Part shown: positions 8,250 to 17,197 of the stretch, in pieces | How the letters are laid out: each line of letters opens with the position of its first letter | How positions within the stretch are numbered: position 1 is the first letter of the stretch | NCBI RefSeq assembly: GCF_945859825.1 | Contig: NZ_CAMAPC010000004.1 | Span: 62,001-126,000, forward strand | Length of the DNA stretch: 64,000 bases | Source of the DNA: Pseudoalteromonas holothuriae | GTDB lineage: Bacteria > Pseudomonadota > Gammaproteobacteria > Enterobacterales > Alteromonadaceae | Reading direction: 5' to 3' | Made by a program: the position numbers and the translations under genes | The notes under the pieces: model-generated | Database searches by the model: none | What the model saw: the letters and a program-made list of their open reading frames with translations, nothing else | What the model was told of the DNA's origin: nothing

Positions 8250-9230
8250 ATGCGTTTAATTTTTGCAGCTGCGCTGTGCCTACTTACTAGCATAACTTAT
8301 GCTAATCAATGGCATAATGTTGATGATACGACTTGGTTAGTATCACCACCTAAAGTCGCGCGTTATATTCAGGCAAATCAAGCTATCATCATTGGTAAGC
8401 GGTGTGCCGCAATTATCAATGCGCATGGTAATTTTGTAGCGCTGGAAAAAATGATTAATACTGCCAAGCGCAAATTACAAGTACCTGTTTGTTACTTACT
8501 TAGCCCCTCAGCTGAAGCTCATCAAATAACCGGCATGGCAATGTTACAACGCGCATTTCCAAGTGCAAAATGGTATGCAGGAGAAACCGTTGCAGATAAC
8601 TTAGTACTTTATCAACAAGCTCTAACGCAGCAGTTGTCACTTCACGAAAAAAGCATTTCACTGAGCACCAAGCGACTATCTTTGTCTGAACAAGACAATC
8701 CACAACTCAAAGCACACATTGAAATAGCAAAGCAACGATTAGCTGATTGGCAAAATCTAAGCTTGCAGGCGCCATCAGTATTACCTCCTAACACGCAGCA
8801 TATGCTACAGCTCGGTGAAAATAAATTAATCCTCAATACCAAACGTGCTTTTAGCACGGGTGATGTGTTTATTTTCAATCCTATCAATGGCGCGTTGTTA
8901 GCAGGTAATAGCGTTGATATCTTGCCGGATGTGAGACATGAGCGGCTATCTACATGGCTAAATCAACTTAAAAACCTACAAACTGATAACAGAATCAATT
9001 GGCTACTGCCGTCATATGGTAAACCTTATAAAAAAGAGGCATTGAGCCAGCCTATAACTTTCCTCTTAGCACTTACTCAAGGCCTTGATGTCACCGAAGC
9101 AAAGCAATACTTTATGACTCATTACCACAATCTGGATGATGATGAGCAAGCACGCTTACTGAATTACTATCAACTCGCCCAGCGCCGTTTAAGCGCATCA
9201 ACAAAGAACCAAAATGATGTGCTGCATTAA
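8250..9230 (+). CDS. Exported metallo-beta-lactamase-fold protein lacking the metal motif
   Basis: This 326-residue protein has a clear signal peptide ending TYA about residue 18. Its layout resembles periplasmic metallo-beta-lactamase-fold hydrolases (NAHGNF, later NPINGALLAGNSVD, and NWLLPSYGKP, where active enzymes end in a His-Gly). The metal-binding HxHxDH stretch is replaced by a sequence near LLSPSAEAHQITG, so zinc hydrolase activity is unlikely. A sugar- or ligand-binding or chaperone-like role is possible. The mltD frame begins just before its stop. Confidence 0.6.
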   Translation: MRLIFAAALCLLTSITYANQWHNVDDTTWLVSPPKVARYIQANQAIIIGKRCAAIINAHGNFVALEKMINTAKRKLQVPVCYLLSPSAEAHQITGMAMLQRAFPSAKWYAGETVADNLVLYQQALTQQLSLHEKSISLSTKRLSLSEQDNPQLKAHIEIAKQRLADWQNLSLQAPSVLPPNTQHMLQLGENKLILNTKRAFSTGDVFIFNPINGALLAGNSVDILPDVRHERLSTWLNQLKNLQTDNRINWLLPSYGKPYKKEALSQPITFLLALTQGLDVTEAKQYFMTHYHNLDDDEQARLLNYYQLAQRRLSASTKNQNDVLH

Positions 9231-9246
9231 CGTAAAACCACAAAAA

Positions 9247-10731
9247 ATGCAGCTAAAGTATCACTGCATGATCGGTCTTTTGATATTGTTGCTTTGTGCT
9301 TGTCAATCAACAAAACCTAAAGCACCCACTCAACAAGATGTCGCAGCGATAAGTCAATCATTGTTGCTAACTCAAACTACCAAAGAAAATTTAAAATCCA
9401 ACTCAGAAAGTACCGAGATAGCACCAGTAAAAGTGTTACCTGAAGTGGCAAAGAAACCTAAAATCACCGATCTTTGGCTACGAATTAGCACTAAACTGAG
9501 CTTTGCAAATGATCCAAATGAGCGGCTAAAAAAGCGACTCAATTGGTATTTATCACAACCAAACTATCTAGTTTCAGTGTCTAAGCGTGCAAGTCCTTAC
9601 CTTTATCATATCGTAGAAGAGATAGAGCGACGTAACCTCCCTATGGAGTTAGTACTTTTGCCTTTTGTTGAAAGTGATTTTAGACCTGAAGCTGTTTCTT
9701 CAGAGCACGCTGTTGGAGCATGGCAGCTAGTCAATGCAACGGCTTATCATTTTGGCATTACCACTGATAGATGGTACGACGGAAGAAAGGATGTGCTAGC
9801 GTCAACACATGCAGCACTAGAGTATTTAAGTTATTTGCATAAACGTTTTAATGGTAATTGGTTACATGCATTAGCTGCATATAATAGTGGTGAAGGGCGT
9901 GTAAAAAAAGCCATTGCACGAAATAAACGCAGAGGTAAAAGCACGAATTTTTGGCACTTATCTTTACCTAAAGAAACGGCAGAATATGTACCAAAGTTAA
10001 TGGCACTGAGTTATTTATTGCAAACCGAACACCCTAATTTTAAACGCCCTAAATTACCAAACTATGCACTCACTAGCCCTTTAGATATCGGTCAACAGTT
10101 TGATTTTTCAATTTTGGCATCAATATCAGGAGTCAGAAAAGCAGCTCTACACAAACTAAATCCGGGCTATTTGCTCCATGAAAGCTCACCAAATGGCCCA
10201 CATAAAATATTACTCCCCTTTAGTGAGCAAAGTTTGATAAAAAGTGATTTTTTTCAACGATACTTTAGCCAAACATACACTGTTCGCAGCAATGATACAC
10301 TTTATCGACTCGCTCAACGCTTTAACACCTCTATCAGTAACATTAAGCTTTTGAATAATAAACAAAGCGATATGATACGCATTGGCGAAGTGTTAAAGGT
10401 AAAACAAACTCAGAAATTTGGTAATTTACTCGTGGACTACAAGATTAGCCCCTACGTTGCGAAAGTTCAGCAACCTAAACCTTTGACCATGGAGTTTCAC
10501 CACACCATTAACGACGGTGATTCATTATGGAAAATAAGTAAACACTATAAAGTGTCAGTCAAAGACCTTTTAGTGTGGAATGAACTTAACGCGAATAAAG
10601 TGTTAAAACCCGGTAAAGTACTCATTTTACATTTACCAAAAGCCAACGAAACCCCAAAAAAACCGAATAAGAGCGTTTTTTTATCTGACCTTGAACAACT
10701 TGTAAAGCCAGAAACTCGCTCGAATCGCTAG
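9247..10731 (+). CDS. mltD: Membrane-bound lytic murein transglycosylase D
   Basis: MltD cleaves peptidoglycan glycan strands with 1,6-anhydro ring formation. The 494-residue protein begins with a lipoprotein signal (LLLCAC, lipidated Cys about residue 20), then an SLT domain with the catalytic glutamate in LPFVESDF (about Glu142), VGAWQLV and AAYNSGEGRV. Two LysM repeats follow (TYTVRSNDTLYRLAQRF and HHTINDGDSLWKISKHY). ATG 9247 gives a normal lipoprotein signal; ATG 9268 is also possible. Earlier in-frame codons overlap the previous gene. It stands just upstream of slyD. Confidence 0.93.
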   Translation: MQLKYHCMIGLLILLLCACQSTKPKAPTQQDVAAISQSLLLTQTTKENLKSNSESTEIAPVKVLPEVAKKPKITDLWLRISTKLSFANDPNERLKKRLNWYLSQPNYLVSVSKRASPYLYHIVEEIERRNLPMELVLLPFVESDFRPEAVSSEHAVGAWQLVNATAYHFGITTDRWYDGRKDVLASTHAALEYLSYLHKRFNGNWLHALAAYNSGEGRVKKAIARNKRRGKSTNFWHLSLPKETAEYVPKLMALSYLLQTEHPNFKRPKLPNYALTSPLDIGQQFDFSILASISGVRKAALHKLNPGYLLHESSPNGPHKILLPFSEQSLIKSDFFQRYFSQTYTVRSNDTLYRLAQRFNTSISNIKLLNNKQSDMIRIGEVLKVKQTQKFGNLLVDYKISPYVAKVQQPKPLTMEFHHTINDGDSLWKISKHYKVSVKDLLVWNELNANKVLKPGKVLILHLPKANETPKKPNKSVFLSDLEQLVKPETRSNR

Positions 10732-10787
10732 CTCTAAGTGCTATGCTCACGTAAAATGACAGCAAATGGATAGAAAACGAGATAGTT

Positions 10788-11276
10788 ATGCAAATAGCCA
10801 AAAATACCGCGGTTGAATTTCACTACACATTAAGTGAAGCGGAAGAGCAAATTGAAACAAGTACCACTGATGAAGCACTTACTTACCTACATGGCAACGA
10901 TAGCATGCTGCCTGGCCTTGAAAATGCGTTGGAAGGCAAAACTAGTGGAGATAAATTCAGTGTTACTTTAGCGCCTGAAGATGCGTATGGTGAATTTAAA
11001 GAAGGCCTTATTCAGCGGGTTCCAATTAAGCACTTGCAAGGCTTGGGCAACAATAAAGTTTGGAAACCTGGTATGCCCGCTATTGTTGAGTCAAATCAAG
11101 GCCGTCACCAAGTGACGGTTGTAAAAGTAGGCCGTTTTAACGCGGATTGCGACCTCAACCACCCGTTTGCAGGAAAAACACTGACATTTGATGTGGAGGT
11201 TATCTCTGTTCGTGAAGCAACAGCCGAAGAGCTAGCACATGGCCACGTTCATAGCAAAGATGGCTGTGGTCATTAA
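10788..11276 (+). CDS. slyD: FKBP-type prolyl isomerase SlyD
   Basis: SlyD is a cytosolic peptidyl-prolyl isomerase, chaperone and nickel-binding protein. The 162-residue protein shows the FKBP core (LHGNDSMLPGLENALEGK, APEDAYGEF) with the inserted-flap region and ends in a short metal-binding tail (HGHVHSKDGCGH). The tail is much shorter than the His/Cys-rich tail of E. coli SlyD. The start follows a purine-rich stretch. The SDR gene begins 12 bases after the stop and may be cotranscribed. Confidence 0.93.
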   Translation: MQIAKNTAVEFHYTLSEAEEQIETSTTDEALTYLHGNDSMLPGLENALEGKTSGDKFSVTLAPEDAYGEFKEGLIQRVPIKHLQGLGNNKVWKPGMPAIVESNQGRHQVTVVKVGRFNADCDLNHPFAGKTLTFDVEVISVREATAEELAHGHVHSKDGCGH

Positions 11277-11288
11277 GGGCATCGTAAA

Positions 11289-12017
11289 ATGAGTAAAGTT
11301 GCCATTGTAACCGGTGGCAGCTTTGGCATTGGCCTAGCCATTGTCGAAAAGCTGCTGACCCAAAAGTTCCAAGTCTTCAATCTTGATATTAACCACTGTG
11401 AAGTAGGTCAGTATATTTACTGTGACGTCAGTAATACATTGGAAGTGAAAGAGAAAATAGACCTAATAGTTGAACAGACAGGCCGCATTGATGCCCTTGT
11501 TTCAAACGCTGGAAAACACCTCAGTGCTAATATTGAAAATACCGATGAAGCCACTTTAGACAGCTTATTTGCGCTGAATGTTAAAGGCGCTTATGCAGCG
11601 ACTAAAGCGGTACTGCCTACTATGAAACAGCAAAATAATGGCGCGATTGTATTTATGTCTTCAGATCAAGCATTAGTAGGGAAAACAAACTCATTTGCCT
11701 ATAATCTGACGAAATCAGCACTTGCATCTATGGCACGCACCACAGCTCTTGACTATGCGCCATTTAATATTCGTGCCAATGCAGTATGCCCTGGCACCAT
11801 AGAAACCCCACTATTTCATGCAGCTATCGATAATTACTGTACAAAAAGTGGGGCAAATAAAGCAGAAATTGTGGCCGAAGAAGCTAAACAGCAACCACTA
11901 GGACGACTTGGACAAGCCACTGAAGTGGCGGCATTAGTCGCATTTTTACTCAGTGATGATGCTAGTTTTATCACAGGTAGCCTACAAAGTATTGACGGTG
12001 GGTACACAGCCCAATGA
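11289..12017 (+). CDS. SDR-family oxidoreductase
   Basis: A 242-residue short-chain dehydrogenase. It has the Rossmann glycine motif TGGSFGIG near residue 8, the NAG motif (VSNAGKH), the catalytic serine (MSSDQA) and YxxxK in YNLTKSA, and CPGTIETP after it. It most likely oxidises or reduces a sugar or alcohol with NAD(P). Its stop overlaps the start of an amidohydrolase of the lactonase type (ATGA), which suggests that the dehydrogenase makes a lactone that the partner opens. The substrate is not visible; fucose- or rhamnose-like sugars are the family precedent. Confidence 0.88.
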   Translation: MSKVAIVTGGSFGIGLAIVEKLLTQKFQVFNLDINHCEVGQYIYCDVSNTLEVKEKIDLIVEQTGRIDALVSNAGKHLSANIENTDEATLDSLFALNVKGAYAATKAVLPTMKQQNNGAIVFMSSDQALVGKTNSFAYNLTKSALASMARTTALDYAPFNIRANAVCPGTIETPLFHAAIDNYCTKSGANKAEIVAEEAKQQPLGRLGQATEVAALVAFLLSDDASFITGSLQSIDGGYTAQ

Positions 12018-12850
12018 CGCCAATTATTGACCCACATCTACACTTTTTTGATTTAGCTCAGGGTCAATATCAATGGCTAAGGGGCTCCACACCGCCACCC
12101 TGGCCAAATTTAGAGAAAATAATTCGTGATCATAGCCTAATTGATTTACAGCTAGACAGTGAGTTTTATCTGGCGGGCCTTGTGCATATAGAGGCCGGAT
12201 TTAATAATACGCGCCCTGATGCAGAACTTTACTGGCTGGCTGAGCATATCAAAACACTTCCCTATCAAGCCATCGCCTATTTAGATATAGCCCAAGACCC
12301 AACTGCCTTTAGCATGCAGTTAAACTTGCTCAAGAACGCCCCCGGGTTTATAGGCATACGAGATATTACAGAGGGGCATGAAGCACAAAAATTACTTCAT
12401 CCAAATACAGCAATTAACCTTAGCCGCTTAGCCGAGCTTAATATTATTTTTGAGGCGCAGTTTGAACTCGAACAAACGGATGTAACTAAACAATTCTCAG
12501 CTTTGTGTGCACAGCTAAATACATTACAAGTCATCATTAATCACAGTGGCTTTTTACGTCAAAACACAAACTGGCAAGCCGGGTTACATCAAATGGCAAC
12601 CTGTTCAAATATCGCTATCAAGTACTCAGGTCAAGAACATGTAACGAAGCCCTTAAGCAACACAGCACAATTGGCTTTTTTATTAGATGCATTTGGGCCA
12701 GAACGAGTTATGTTTGCCTCTAACTACCCAGTATGTTTGATAAGAGCAGACTATGCAAAAGTTTGGCGTCAGTATTACCAGTTAGTTGACGATACAAAAT
12801 TGTGGGAGAGGTTAAGCTTTACAAATGCTAAGCGTATTTATAGGCTTTAG
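12014..12850 (+). CDS. Amidohydrolase family 2, sugar-lactonase type
   Basis: The 278-residue protein opens with the TIM-barrel metal motif (IIDPHLHFFDL) and has HIEAGF, FIGIRDITEG, INHSGFLR and the terminal FASNYPV strand, as in L-fuconolactonase and L-rhamnono-lactonase (COG3618). It probably hydrolyses the lactone made by the overlapping SDR. Later enzymes of such sugar-acid pathways (dehydratase, aldolase) are absent nearby, so the module is incomplete here or serves another substrate. Its stop interlocks with that of convergent yggN. Confidence 0.85.
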   Translation: MTPIIDPHLHFFDLAQGQYQWLRGSTPPPWPNLEKIIRDHSLIDLQLDSEFYLAGLVHIEAGFNNTRPDAELYWLAEHIKTLPYQAIAYLDIAQDPTAFSMQLNLLKNAPGFIGIRDITEGHEAQKLLHPNTAINLSRLAELNIIFEAQFELEQTDVTKQFSALCAQLNTLQVIINHSGFLRQNTNWQAGLHQMATCSNIAIKYSGQEHVTKPLSNTAQLAFLLDAFGPERVMFASNYPVCLIRADYAKVWRQYYQLVDDTKLWERLSFTNAKRIYRL

Positions 12851-13614
12851 GAGCGGATCTGCACCAAATCATAAGCAGCTAGAGTGGGTACTATTTTTTG
12901 TAGGCGAGTTTCAGTCTCATCAAGTGTATTAAGACACTCACAGTATTCTTCTGCTTTTTCTTCTAGCTGTTGTGCTTTTTTCTGCAGTGACTTATCTATC
13001 TCTTTAGAAATAATATCCATACGCTGACCCATATCAGTGATCCTATCTTCAATATTGCCCTCTCGTGACTTAAAAGCATCACCTAAAGATACTAAAATAG
13101 CGCCAAGCGACCCGTGTACTGCAGAGTGAATTTTCTTACTGATTTCTTTTGTAAAAAAATCATCTATCTTTGACAATGACTGAGGTGCAATAAAGAAAAA
13201 ATCCTCGCCTTTTTTAAACTTATCCATTAAAGCGCGTTCAACATATTGTAATTGGGTTTTAAGTACTTCAGGCTCTTTATCAGACATCCCTTCGACAACT
13301 TGCTCAATGGCACTTAAACCTAAGTTAACGCCATCTGTAGCCAAGTTAACCAACTCAGGGACAGTATCTCTTATGCCACGGGCATATTCATGAAGAACTT
13401 GTGTATCTTGCTCTGAAAGCTCTACCCAATAGCCCCTAATCAACAGTTGATTATCATTATTAATTTGCACTCGCGTTTGGCCATTATCAACAATGCGAAT
13501 TTCGCCATCTGTAATAATCAACCCATGACTTAGCTCTACATCACACTTATTTTTTGCCATTGCAAAACAAGAGTTCATAAGTATTAATGTTGATAAACAA
13601 GCTAAACGAAACAA
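12847..13614 (-). CDS. yggN: YggN-like periplasmic protein (DUF2884)
   Basis: This protein of about 255 residues has a signal peptide (FRLACLSTLILMNSCFA) followed by a beta-rich N-terminal part and a long helical C-terminal half with Lys/Glu-rich coiled-coil segments. That pattern matches the DUF2884/YggN family of unknown function. TTG 13614 is preferred because GGGAG lies about nine bases upstream; TTG 13647 opens the same frame earlier without a usable ribosome site. It is the last gene of a possible minus-strand run from 16967 and ends against the lactonase gene. Confidence 0.75.
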   Translation of the reverse strand: MFRLACLSTLILMNSCFAMAKNKCDVELSHGLIITDGEIRIVDNGQTRVQINNDNQLLIRGYWVELSEQDTQVLHEYARGIRDTVPELVNLATDGVNLGLSAIEQVVEGMSDKEPEVLKTQLQYVERALMDKFKKGEDFFFIAPQSLSKIDDFFTKEISKKIHSAVHGSLGAILVSLGDAFKSREGNIEDRITDMGQRMDIISKEIDKSLQKKAQQLEEKAEEYCECLNTLDETETRLQKIVPTLAAYDLVQIRS

Positions 13615-13677
13615 AGTGCGACTACTCCCGATTAGAAAACGACTCAAAGAGTAGCAAATTTTTACCTAATGCCAAAG

Positions 13678-14208
13678 CTATTTGGCATACCTTACAAGGC
13701 GTAAGAAAACATCGGAGGTTTTAGCTTTAAGGTTATTCTTCCCATCAGCAAGTTGATAAGCCCAAGCATGATCGATTTGCGACCCCCCTGTCGTACTTGT
13801 CCAATAATTGTCATTTTGTGTAGAAGTAAATATTGCTTGATTAATCGCAGGCTCTACACAGCGGTGTTCAATGATACTCGCAAGCTCTTTTACATTGGGT
13901 ACATGCCAGTCATTAAATCCAGCATACACATTATTTTTAGCCGCAACGAGTGCTTGCTGCCAGTCAACTTGTAAAGCAGTGCTGGTACAACTTTCAGAGT
14001 CTGAGTCATAATCTTGGCCAAACTCACATGTTTGCCACATCAACCCCGTTTCGGTATCAGTAACAGTCCCATCAACATTTTTAATAAAGCGCTCTGTAGG
14101 TGTTGTGCTAGGAACACTCGATACATCAAAACAAGTTTGCTCGGCCATGACTACTAATGGACTTAGCAAAAAAGTACATACAGAGATAACTTGAATACCT
14201 TTATTCAT
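13678..14208 (-). CDS. Exported DUF1566 (Lcl-like C-terminal domain) protein
   Basis: The 176-residue protein has a signal peptide (cleavage near VMA-EQ) and one DUF1566 domain. The typical landmarks are present: VTDTETGLMWQTC, WQQALVAAKN, DWHVPNVKELASI, YWTSTT and FLRLVRYAK. DUF1566 domains occur in surface proteins, including Legionella Lcl, where they bind glycans. The start overlaps the stop of the larger DUF1566 lipoprotein by four bases, so the two are coupled and may act as partners. It has extra cysteines that could form disulfides. Confidence 0.8.
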   Translation of the reverse strand: MNKGIQVISVCTFLLSPLVVMAEQTCFDVSSVPSTTPTERFIKNVDGTVTDTETGLMWQTCEFGQDYDSDSESCTSTALQVDWQQALVAAKNNVYAGFNDWHVPNVKELASIIEHRCVEPAINQAIFTSTQNDNYWTSTTGGSQIDHAWAYQLADGKNNLKAKTSDVFLRLVRYAK

Positions 14209-15881
14209 GGTGTTCTCACTAATCTGACATAAGCTGTATCCGATTTAGGATACGCTAAATCATTGCCGGTTTGCATATCAAAAATAAACGCTTGAGTTAA
14301 ACTGCGCCCGTCAACACTAGTTTGAGCAGTCCAATAATATATATGCCCCAATATTGAAACATCTGGGGTATTCGCAAAGAGCTCAGTATCTAGCAGCAAT
14401 GTACTGTTCTCACTTCCGTAGTCAATTAAGCTTAATAGCTCAAAATAACTTGGTAGGCGCCAATTACTTCCGCCACAAAAATTACTGCTATTTACCGTAT
14501 CAATGTATGCTTGGATGCCACAATTTTCATCGCTTGAGCAAGTAGAGTTTGCTGCACCAGCAATACTTCCAGCAAAAACGCTGCCCTCTTGCGAAGTTAA
14601 ATACCATGTAAAGTGATTTACACTATCTCGAACATGAGTATTTGGAATAACCCCGGTATTAGAGAGTTTAACTTCCCAAATAAGGCCATTTATGTTGTCT
14701 CTAACACAACTAAACTCTGTTGCATCATCGGGTAATTCATCTGCAAACTCATTTAACTTCGTATAATCAAAAGCAGCCCTACCTTGCCCGGCTTTATCCA
14801 ATAGTGATGCAACACTATCTCTACCAATATCTGCATCTTGTTTTGGGTAGCTAGTATCTTTACAATTTATTTGTGCACTATCGCTAAAGCACTTTGTCAG
14901 CCCACTATCTTGAATAAGTCCTAAAGCTTTAGGTTCTAACTGCACAATTGTTGTATCTGATGCATCAAAACCACCGCCATCCGTTACCGTTACCTGAAAA
15001 GAAACCGTCGTTGCCACATCAACATCAGGTGCTGTAAATTCAGTCATACACTGCTGTGGCTGTTTAATCTGCACAATTGTATTTTGGCTAGAACTTTCGA
15101 CTTGTTGCCATAAGCAAGTAAACTGCCCTGATGCAGTTTTACTTTTTGAAGCATCCAAAATAACCATGTCAAACTCACTAACAGTTTGATTATCACCAGC
15201 CTCAGCTATCACGGGTGTAGCAGCTTGAAGTAATGGCACACTAAACTCAGTGCTTGCACTGCCACCTTCATCATCTTGTACGGTCAGTCTAAATATTGCG
15301 ACATCATTATTGACCAGCAATGGATGTATAAACTGCAATGTCGACTCTGCCGTAGTATTTAACACAATATTAGGCCCAGATACTTGCTCCCACAAATATG
15401 CGACTACTTGGCCATTCTCATCAGGGTCTGAAGATTCTTCAGCACTAAACTCGATGGTATCTAAGTATTTGGCAAGCCCATCTTCAGGTAAAGTTTGCGA
15501 AACTGCCGGTATAGGTAATTGGTTTTGTGAAGTAATACTGACCGTTATTTGATCAGAAACTTTTTGTCCGTTAGGCGCGATATAATCAACAATAAAAACG
15601 ACATTACTATCCGTTTTTACATCTGGCGCGGTGACTTGTGCCTCAAGCTCCTCTTTGGGAAAACCCTCAATACTAGGGCCACTCAATACTTGCCAACTGA
15701 TGGTTCCATCAGCAGGGGAAACCTGGGCAGTCAGCGTAAAATCCGACTTTTCTAACACAGTAAAATCTTCGCCTGCATTAATGCTTGCATTTTCTGTATT
15801 CGTTCCTGAATCTGAGCTCCCCCCCCCACAACCAACCAATACAAGGCTAAGCAGCAGAGGAAGTGTCTTAGTGACTGCCAT
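14205..15881 (-). CDS. PKD/Ig-like repeat lipoprotein with C-terminal DUF1566 domain
   Basis: The 558-residue protein has a lipobox (LVLVGC, Cys about 18) followed by a Gly/Ser linker. Three PKD/Ig-like beta repeats follow (ISWQVLSGPSIEG, YLWEQVSGPNIVL, CLWQQVESSSQN), then a DUF1566 domain with NGLIWEVKL, NWRLPSYFELLSLIDYG, YWTAQTS and YVRLVRTP. The layout suggests a cell-surface adhesin or glycan-binding lipoprotein. AAGGAA stands before the ATG. A smaller secreted DUF1566 protein is coupled downstream. Confidence 0.82.
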   Translation of the reverse strand: MAVTKTLPLLLSLVLVGCGGGSSDSGTNTENASINAGEDFTVLEKSDFTLTAQVSPADGTISWQVLSGPSIEGFPKEELEAQVTAPDVKTDSNVVFIVDYIAPNGQKVSDQITVSITSQNQLPIPAVSQTLPEDGLAKYLDTIEFSAEESSDPDENGQVVAYLWEQVSGPNIVLNTTAESTLQFIHPLLVNNDVAIFRLTVQDDEGGSASTEFSVPLLQAATPVIAEAGDNQTVSEFDMVILDASKSKTASGQFTCLWQQVESSSQNTIVQIKQPQQCMTEFTAPDVDVATTVSFQVTVTDGGGFDASDTTIVQLEPKALGLIQDSGLTKCFSDSAQINCKDTSYPKQDADIGRDSVASLLDKAGQGRAAFDYTKLNEFADELPDDATEFSCVRDNINGLIWEVKLSNTGVIPNTHVRDSVNHFTWYLTSQEGSVFAGSIAGAANSTCSSDENCGIQAYIDTVNSSNFCGGSNWRLPSYFELLSLIDYGSENSTLLLDTELFANTPDVSILGHIYYWTAQTSVDGRSLTQAFIFDMQTGNDLAYPKSDTAYVRLVRTP

Positions 15882-15901
15882 TAAGGTTCCTTAGTAGCAT
15901 G

Positions 15902-16234
15902 TTATAAGTAACTGTCTTGATGGATTCTCACAAATAGCTTAGTGCCTATTTTTGAGTAATCTACTTTATACTCACGCCCATCAAGTGCTTGTATAAACAG
16001 CAAACGCTTAACTTCACCAAAAACTTCCGCAGCCGAAACATTCACCACTTCAATATAACGCTCTTTAGCTTCTCTGCGGTTTCTTGGTAGCTCTTCTTTA
16101 AATGGCACAAGGCCCATGGGCGTTACTTTAATTTTAGGGTGCGCTTCACCATTCACAATAACTAAGTCGAGCTTCTTTTCTTTATGAATAATGGTATTAC
16201 GACCACTTGTGATAAAGGCTCTTTCTGTGCTCAT
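15902..16234 (-). CDS. Conserved-looking 110-residue protein of unknown function
   Basis: I do not recognise the family. The protein is soluble and basic, with no signal peptide or membrane segment. It looks beta-rich at both ends (KKLDLVIVNGEAHPKIKVTP; KVDYSKIGTKLFVRIHQ), with a charged helix between (EELPRNRREAKERYIEVV). AGGAA precedes the ATG. It is 20 bases upstream of the PKD/DUF1566 lipoprotein and 37 bases after the DUF2982 gene, so all are probably cotranscribed. Confidence 0.65.
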   Translation of the reverse strand: MSTERAFITSGRNTIIHKEKKLDLVIVNGEAHPKIKVTPMGLVPFKEELPRNRREAKERYIEVVNVSAAEVFGEVKRLLFIQALDGREYKVDYSKIGTKLFVRIHQDSYL

Positions 16235-16271
16235 GAATTGTTCCTGTTACTTCTTTCATTGTGGTTATTCG

Positions 16272-16967
16272 CTATTCCAGCAGTACCTTAACCACCTCAT
16301 CTGGGTTTAATTTCCAGCGATTTAATAATATCGAAAAATGCCATATATCCCTATCCAAAACATTCGCCGGTAACAGTAAATCATACCCCGTCAATGTATT
16401 TAGATTATGCATTCTATTTGCAAACATCGCTATCAAACCGGTATATCGAGTGCCGGATGTTGAGCGATAATCATTCGGTTCAACTAACCATTCTGATGGG
16501 CAGTTGTCGCTTTTGCAATGTATTTTAACAGCTTGTAAAAAAATGTAACGCTGTTCTATCAACAATTTTCCGGCCAACCTAGGGCTTAAAGTACACAGAA
16601 ATAAGTCAATATCCTTAAGTTTAATACCAACTGCATTTAACTCAAGAATTTCAAGCTCCTGTGATACAGATGGTACCCCAGCGCGGTAAAAATTATCGTG
16701 TTCTAAAGACCATATACCAAATTTGTGAATATAGCATATCTGTTTACTATCAATGGTTAAGCTATAATATGGCTGCTGACTTTTTAAAAAACCTAGCCAT
16801 ATTGCTAACAATGCAACTGCGCTTAATAAAATTTCAACTATGCTGATGGGGGTACTTCGCAAAGAAACAAACGCCATGATGATAACCAAACAGATAGCAC
16901 CAACAAGCATGAACTCGATACTATGGCGGTTTGCCGTTGCCCGTATTTTTGCTTTTCTGCTAGTCAT
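16272..16967 (-). CDS. DUF2982-like membrane protein
   Basis: The protein of about 231 residues has two N-terminal membrane segments (FMLVGAICLVIIMAFVSL and IVEILLSAVALLAIWLGFL) and then a cytoplasmic-looking domain containing LTIDSKQICYIHKFGIWSL and SGTRYTGLIAMFANRM. This matches my memory of the DUF2982 family of marine gammaproteobacteria, function unknown. ATG 16967 is preferred; the frame also opens at a TTG at 16988. It heads the minus-strand run of envelope genes. Confidence 0.65.
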   Translation of the reverse strand: MTSRKAKIRATANRHSIEFMLVGAICLVIIMAFVSLRSTPISIVEILLSAVALLAIWLGFLKSQQPYYSLTIDSKQICYIHKFGIWSLEHDNFYRAGVPSVSQELEILELNAVGIKLKDIDLFLCTLSPRLAGKLLIEQRYIFLQAVKIHCKSDNCPSEWLVEPNDYRSTSGTRYTGLIAMFANRMHNLNTLTGYDLLLPANVLDRDIWHFSILLNRWKLNPDEVVKVLLE

Positions 16968-17197
16968 AAAAACCAAAGTAGAAGACAAACATTAAAAGTG
17001 CCCATAACATCACATATCTTGCAGTAATACACTTACTACAAGACTTTCGTTTTGGCTGTATTTTTTTTACGGATTGCTTAGATTGTTTCAACACTGTCAA
17101 TTTTTTCGGCCAACACACAAAATTATGAGATACCTAACTATATGTATACGAGCTGTATTTTGTACACTAGTAGCATCTCTTTTTGCGGTATATTTTT

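Noticed and set aside
15250..15894. Several plus-strand frames opposite the PKD lipoprotein gene
   Set aside because: They are shadows of the minus-strand gene, with no ribosome sites or family motifs.
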